DNA from: Ornithodoros turicata
Taxonomy: Eukaryota > Arthropoda > Arachnida > Ixodida > Argasidae
DNA: 64,000 nt
NCBI RefSeq assembly: GCF_037126465.1
Contig: NC_088202.1
Span: forward strand, 87,524,160 to 87,588,159
Direction of reading: 5' to 3'
Within the stretch, counting starts at the first letter, position 1. Each line of letters opens with the position of its first letter. This document shows positions 60,750-64,000 of this stretch, in pieces. The notes beneath the pieces are model-generated. The model was not told the DNA's origin. It made no database searches and saw only the letters and a program-made list of their open reading frames with translations. Both the position numbers and the translations under genes were made by a program.

Positions 60750-61718
60750 TAGGGTTCCCCGTTTTCGGTTTTAGTCGAAAAACATATGCCGGTTAAATTT
60801 TCCCTCATTCGGTTTTAATCGAAAAACATCGAATTCAGAGGAACATTTCAGGAACCATGACAGATAAATTGCTGCACATGCCCAGCTTAAGATTCCAACA
60901 TACCAAGCAGGCTTTCCTTTATTGCTCTTCTTTTCTTTGAATTTGCTATATGGTTGGATGACCTGCGACCACATTGAGTGTTCCAGGGTCAATCCCTTTG
61001 TCCCGGATCGGGTGCCCTGGTCGCAATCTCATTCTGCCATTGTAGTTGCCCCACAGCGTTTGTGAGCCTTTAAGGGACGTGACCTCAAGTATAATCTCGG
61101 TCACAGGCCTTTAGTTGTTTAGTGGAGACGTTACGACAGTACATACACCTCCACTTTCCACGTACGGCGGTCGTGTTTTTCCGCGGCACCCGAGATGGGA
61201 AGAACAAGGAAGAGGGCCTCGGACTACGTTTGCGAAAATTAAGATTTTGAACTCTCAAGCGCGCATATCGGAGCACCTGCAATCGTGGCGCCACGTGAAT
61301 ATGAAGAATCCTCGTAACGAAGAAGGTGAACAAACGCCTTCCGGTAATTTCTTGCAGCACTTATAGAACTCGCGAACTAAAGAGCGCGCAGCAATGTCTG
61401 ACAAGAACCTCGGCAAGTATGCTTACACTAATTACTTAAATGAGTTGTGCTTTCGTTGGTTTCGTGAATGCGCCATCACTTCGCTGTGGAGCAATAAAGT
61501 TTCTTGTGATTTCACAAAACTGGTAATTCGCCTTGGTTGTTGTTGTTAAGGCTGCGTTAGACGTGCACAGCACTGCAATTACATTGTAATTGCTATGCGC
61601 AGTTAACTGGTACACGCAAGGAAAAGCTTCGAAAAACTCGATTTCTCGAAAATCAATAAACATCGAAAAATATACGCCGAATCTGCCCAAAAATAAACAT
61701 CGAAAACGCGGATCCCTA
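60750..61718 (+). mobile_element. hAT-like DNA transposon, copy 2
   Basis: TAGGGTTCCCCGTTTTCGG at the left and CGAAAACGCGGATCCCTA at the right; internally collinear with copy 1 (37028-38587), including GACCTGCGACCACATTGAGT and ATGGGAAGAACAAGGAAGAG at 61195. Its zinc-finger frame has a stop at codon 17 and a deletion removing the cysteines. It lacks the LINE, so it preserves the empty site GCAGCACTTATAGAACTCGC (61355-61374). Confidence 0.75.
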
Positions 61719-62387
61719 ATTATAAGGGAGCGCATTACATATGAAGTGGGCAGGTTTTCCACATTACATAAAATTACTTCCGAAACACTAGAAGAACGCA
61801 CGACATGACGAAATAATAAACACATGGCATGATTAACAGCCAGGCGTGGATTAATTCAGGCACACTCAGGAGAACTTGACATGAGTTCAGAAATAACATA
61901 GGAAATCACAGAGCGCGTCACGTGAATTGACATAAGTACGTCACACTACGGAAGCGCATGACATGGATTGATAACGCGCCTGCCATTTAGAGTGGTTTAG
62001 AGTGTACAATGCACAACTTTTATTCCCACATGTCGTTTGGCTGACCGTTCCTCCCATTCTTTCTTCTTTGTTCTAATACATATATCCCCCTTATTCTCAT
62101 GTGCAGAAGGGCCAATGTACAGGCGGGATGGTACATGATTACAACATGAAACCCGAGACACAGAGATTGCACAGTCTTGTTCTTGCTTCGTGTCTGGAGT
62201 TTCGTGTTGTTATTTTCATGTGCAACCCATTTTGCCCGTGCTGGGCTGCATGGCTACCATTGTTTTGGATCCCAGGACATGGGCCATAAATGCTATATCA
62301 ATACTACATCATGTAATCTAATAGTTGTTCACGTTCGGACAACTGATAAACAGCACGATGTAGTTCTAGCTGTGTGCCATTTATCGC
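61719..62387. other. Spacer with a possible poly(C)-LINE 3' tip
   Basis: 62037-62090 (GGCTGACCGTTCCTCCC, TTCTTTGTTCTAATACATAT, ATCCCCC) looks like a diverged tip of the poly(C) LINE family. 62248-62282 and 62466-62500 share an inverted CCATTGTTTT(G/C)GATCCCAG. No gene recognised. Confidence 0.4.
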
Positions 62388-62399
62388 CAGTGTACTGGG

Positions 62400-62453
62400 G
62401 GGGGGGGGATATGTTTATTACGAAAAAAAAAAAGGCAAGCAGAAAGGAAAGGT
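62400..62453 (-). mobile_element. 54-bp insertion of a poly(C)-LINE 3' tip
   Basis: Minus strand: ACCTTTCCTTTCTGCTTGCC, T-run, CGTAATAAACATATCCCCCC. CAGTGTACTGGG is duplicated at 62388-62399 and 62454-62465. The run of G belongs partly to the tail and partly to the duplication. Confidence 0.8.
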
Positions 62454-62465
62454 CAGTGTACTGGG

Positions 62466-62799
62466 ATCGAAAACAATGGTATCCGTTTTTGCCCAGCCAC
62501 ATCGGATGCAAGACGCGGGCTGCAGCAAGATGTGCAGCCCACTGGCACGCATGAACCCGAGGAGATTGTCTATCCCCGTGGCAACGCCCATTGTCGGAAG
62601 CTCATCCATAGAGCTCTTCTGGACTTTTTCGAGGTCGTCGACCCACAAGGGCGGCTATAGGAACAAAGGATGCATACCAGCAACAAATATAACAGTTATC
62701 CCCTTCCCCTCCCTCCCTTTTCCCTTATGAATATATTCAGGTCGTCATCCGAATATGGCCAAACCATAAAGATATCGTCCAGAAAACTCTTGTACAACG
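62466..62799. other. Unannotated spacer
   Basis: No gene or repeat recognised. A minus-strand frame here has a weak resemblance to LINE C-termini that I do not rely on. Confidence 0.35.
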
Positions 62800-63823
62800 T
62801 CGGCTTTTTCATCCATTCTTACTCAGCTCTAACTGTTAACTTCCTGGATGTCCAGGTAAAGCTAACGGACGGAGTCCTAACTACGGACCTGTTCCGTAAA
62901 CCTACGGACTCCCAGCAGTACCTAGCTTTCAAGAGTTGCCACCCGCGGCATACTAAACTTGCTATCCCCTACAGCCAGGCACGTCGTTATAGACGCATCT
63001 GTTCCAGCGACAGTGATCTGGATAGAAATTTGAACCAACTCAAACATTCAAGCAACAAGCAAACATTCATCAGTCGCCAATTTCCACCCAGTTTAGTTGA
63101 GGACGCAATAAGCAAGACCCGCAGGGCAGATCGCAAAGCTCTGTTCCACAACCGCAAGTCAGACAAAGTTCCGTTAACCTCGTTGCAACATTCAACAATA
63201 ATGTTTCCAACATCAACAGTATACTTAATCGCCACCACAGTATTCTTCGTCAGTCAGAGCGCATGCGACAAATCTTCCCGGAACCTTCACGTGTGACCTA
63301 CAGGCACACGCAAAACCTCCACGATAATCTACTCAGCTCCAAAGTCAACAGACCAACAAGTCCGATGGCAGGATGCCACCCGTGCAATGGCCGCAGATGT
63401 CAAATATGATAACTAATGCGACGTGCCCACGTGCTTAACAGGACAAATTTTAGTTTCTTCGTCGAAATTCATGGTGACTTTGACTGTAATTCATCCAACG
63501 TCATTTATGCCATTCAGAGCAACGCGTGTCAAGCACAATACGTAAGTCAAACCAAAACATCTTTTCGTATCAGGTTCAACAACCACCGGTCGGACGTTAA
63601 TAAAAAGCCAAATCTTCCTGTTTCTCGTCATTTCAACCAGCCTGGTCATTCAATAAATGACGTCGCCCTTTTTATTCTTCAATCAAGCTTTAGCTCCGAT
63701 AGAGGCAGGGAACAACGCGAGTCTTACCTCATTTACAAATTCCAATCAATCATTAACGAAGATCCCTGTGTACTTTCAACAGTAAGGAATCTGGTCGCCT
63801 ACTCAAGCAGCAAAATGTACTGA
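62800..63823 (+). pseudogene. Penelope-like element: RT C-terminus and GIY-YIG domain
   Basis: Frame 1: LLYNVGFFIHSYSALTVNFL, DVQVKLTDGVLTTDLFRKPT, DSQQYLAFKSCHPRHTKLAI then YSQARRYRRICSSDSDLDRN, the segment after the catalytic YxDD in Penelope-like RTs. A frameshift lies near 63190 (NNNVSNINSILNRHHSIL continues in another frame) and stops follow CNGRRCQI near 63405. Frame 3 then gives the GIY-YIG nuclease: SSNVIYAIQSNACQAQYVSQ, FRIRFNNHRSDV and NLPVSRHFNQPGHS. The second motif is YVS rather than YVG, which may impair it. The C-terminus is at 63823 (SSSKMY). Catalytic RT motifs are missing. Confidence 0.8.
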
Positions 63824-63952
63824 AAGTCGGGTGCAATAGGGGTGGACGTGTAGGTGGAAGGCCTTGAACAGACTCGTGAAACTAACGAACAATGATAAGA
63901 CACATACCGTCCACCCCTATTGCACTCGACTTTCAGTACATTGTGCTGCTTG
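63804..63952. repeat. 45-bp inverted repeat at the Penelope-like 3' end
   Basis: 63804-63848 starts CAAGCAGCAAAATGTACTGA and 63908-63952 is its reverse complement with two mismatches; the loop is 59 bp. The left arm overlaps the last codons of the coding region and reads on past the stop. Beyond the right arm the window ends in T-rich sequence. Confidence 0.85.
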
Positions 63953-64000
63953 GGATAGATGGGATATTCCCTTTTTTTTCTTTTTTTTCCTCTTTTTTTC

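Noticed and set aside
62418..62648. LINE C-terminus on the minus strand (LLGFMRASGL)
   Set aside because: A single 10-residue resemblance; the stretch next to it is a separate 54-bp tip insertion, and no other C-terminal motif is present.

Overview
The window looks like eukaryotic repeat-dense DNA from an arachnid, most likely a tick (Ixodida). The reasons are the tRNA-headed SINEs with bodies I recognise as tick-like, the RNase H-bearing non-LTR retrotransposons, BEL/Pao and Ty3/gypsy remnants, a Penelope-like element and many foldback MITEs. There is no bacterial gene organisation, no CRISPR array, no rRNA and no convincing functional tRNA gene. The species call is inference; nothing here was searched against a database.

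The only candidate host-gene signal is at about 1068-1211: a TATA-less, housekeeping-type promoter (ETS-, NRF-1-, NF-Y- and YY1-like motifs) leading to ATGGCGGC and a GTAAGT splice donor. If real, most of the window would be its first intron or intergenic DNA.

Layout. 0-13.8 kb holds foldback MITEs, a foldback element with three 156-bp tandem units, a SINE inside a MITE, a compact LTR (TRIM-like) element splitting another SINE, a PIF/Harbinger remnant and GTTAC-rich repeats. 13.8-22.1 kb holds non-LTR fragments, including one antisense inside another and one with a 5' inversion. 22.2-29.8 kb is one near-complete poly(C)-tailed non-LTR element interrupted by a rearranged BEL/Pao insertion. 30-36 kb holds a gypsy remnant, a minisatellite-armed foldback carrying a non-LTR element that itself carries a SINE, and CR1/L2-like RT pieces. 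37-41 kb holds a hAT-like element split by a LINE, two nested LINEs and a Tc1/pogo-like MITE. 42-47 kb holds MITEs and a LINE inside a SINE. 48-60 kb holds a series of 5'-truncated RNase H LINEs, some nested. 60-64 kb holds a second hAT-like copy and a Penelope-like element with a 3' inverted repeat.

No gene network can be described. What the window records is retrotransposition and transposition history. Many insertions can be delimited to the base by target-site duplications (TSDs) that I read directly. Two themes stand out: a LINE family ending in AATAAACAT plus poly(C), and a set of 40-60-bp insertions made only of LINE 3' tips, most flanked by a plausible TSD. All retroelement genes here are truncated or broken; the best preserved is the RNase H to C-terminal coding block at 51491-52495.
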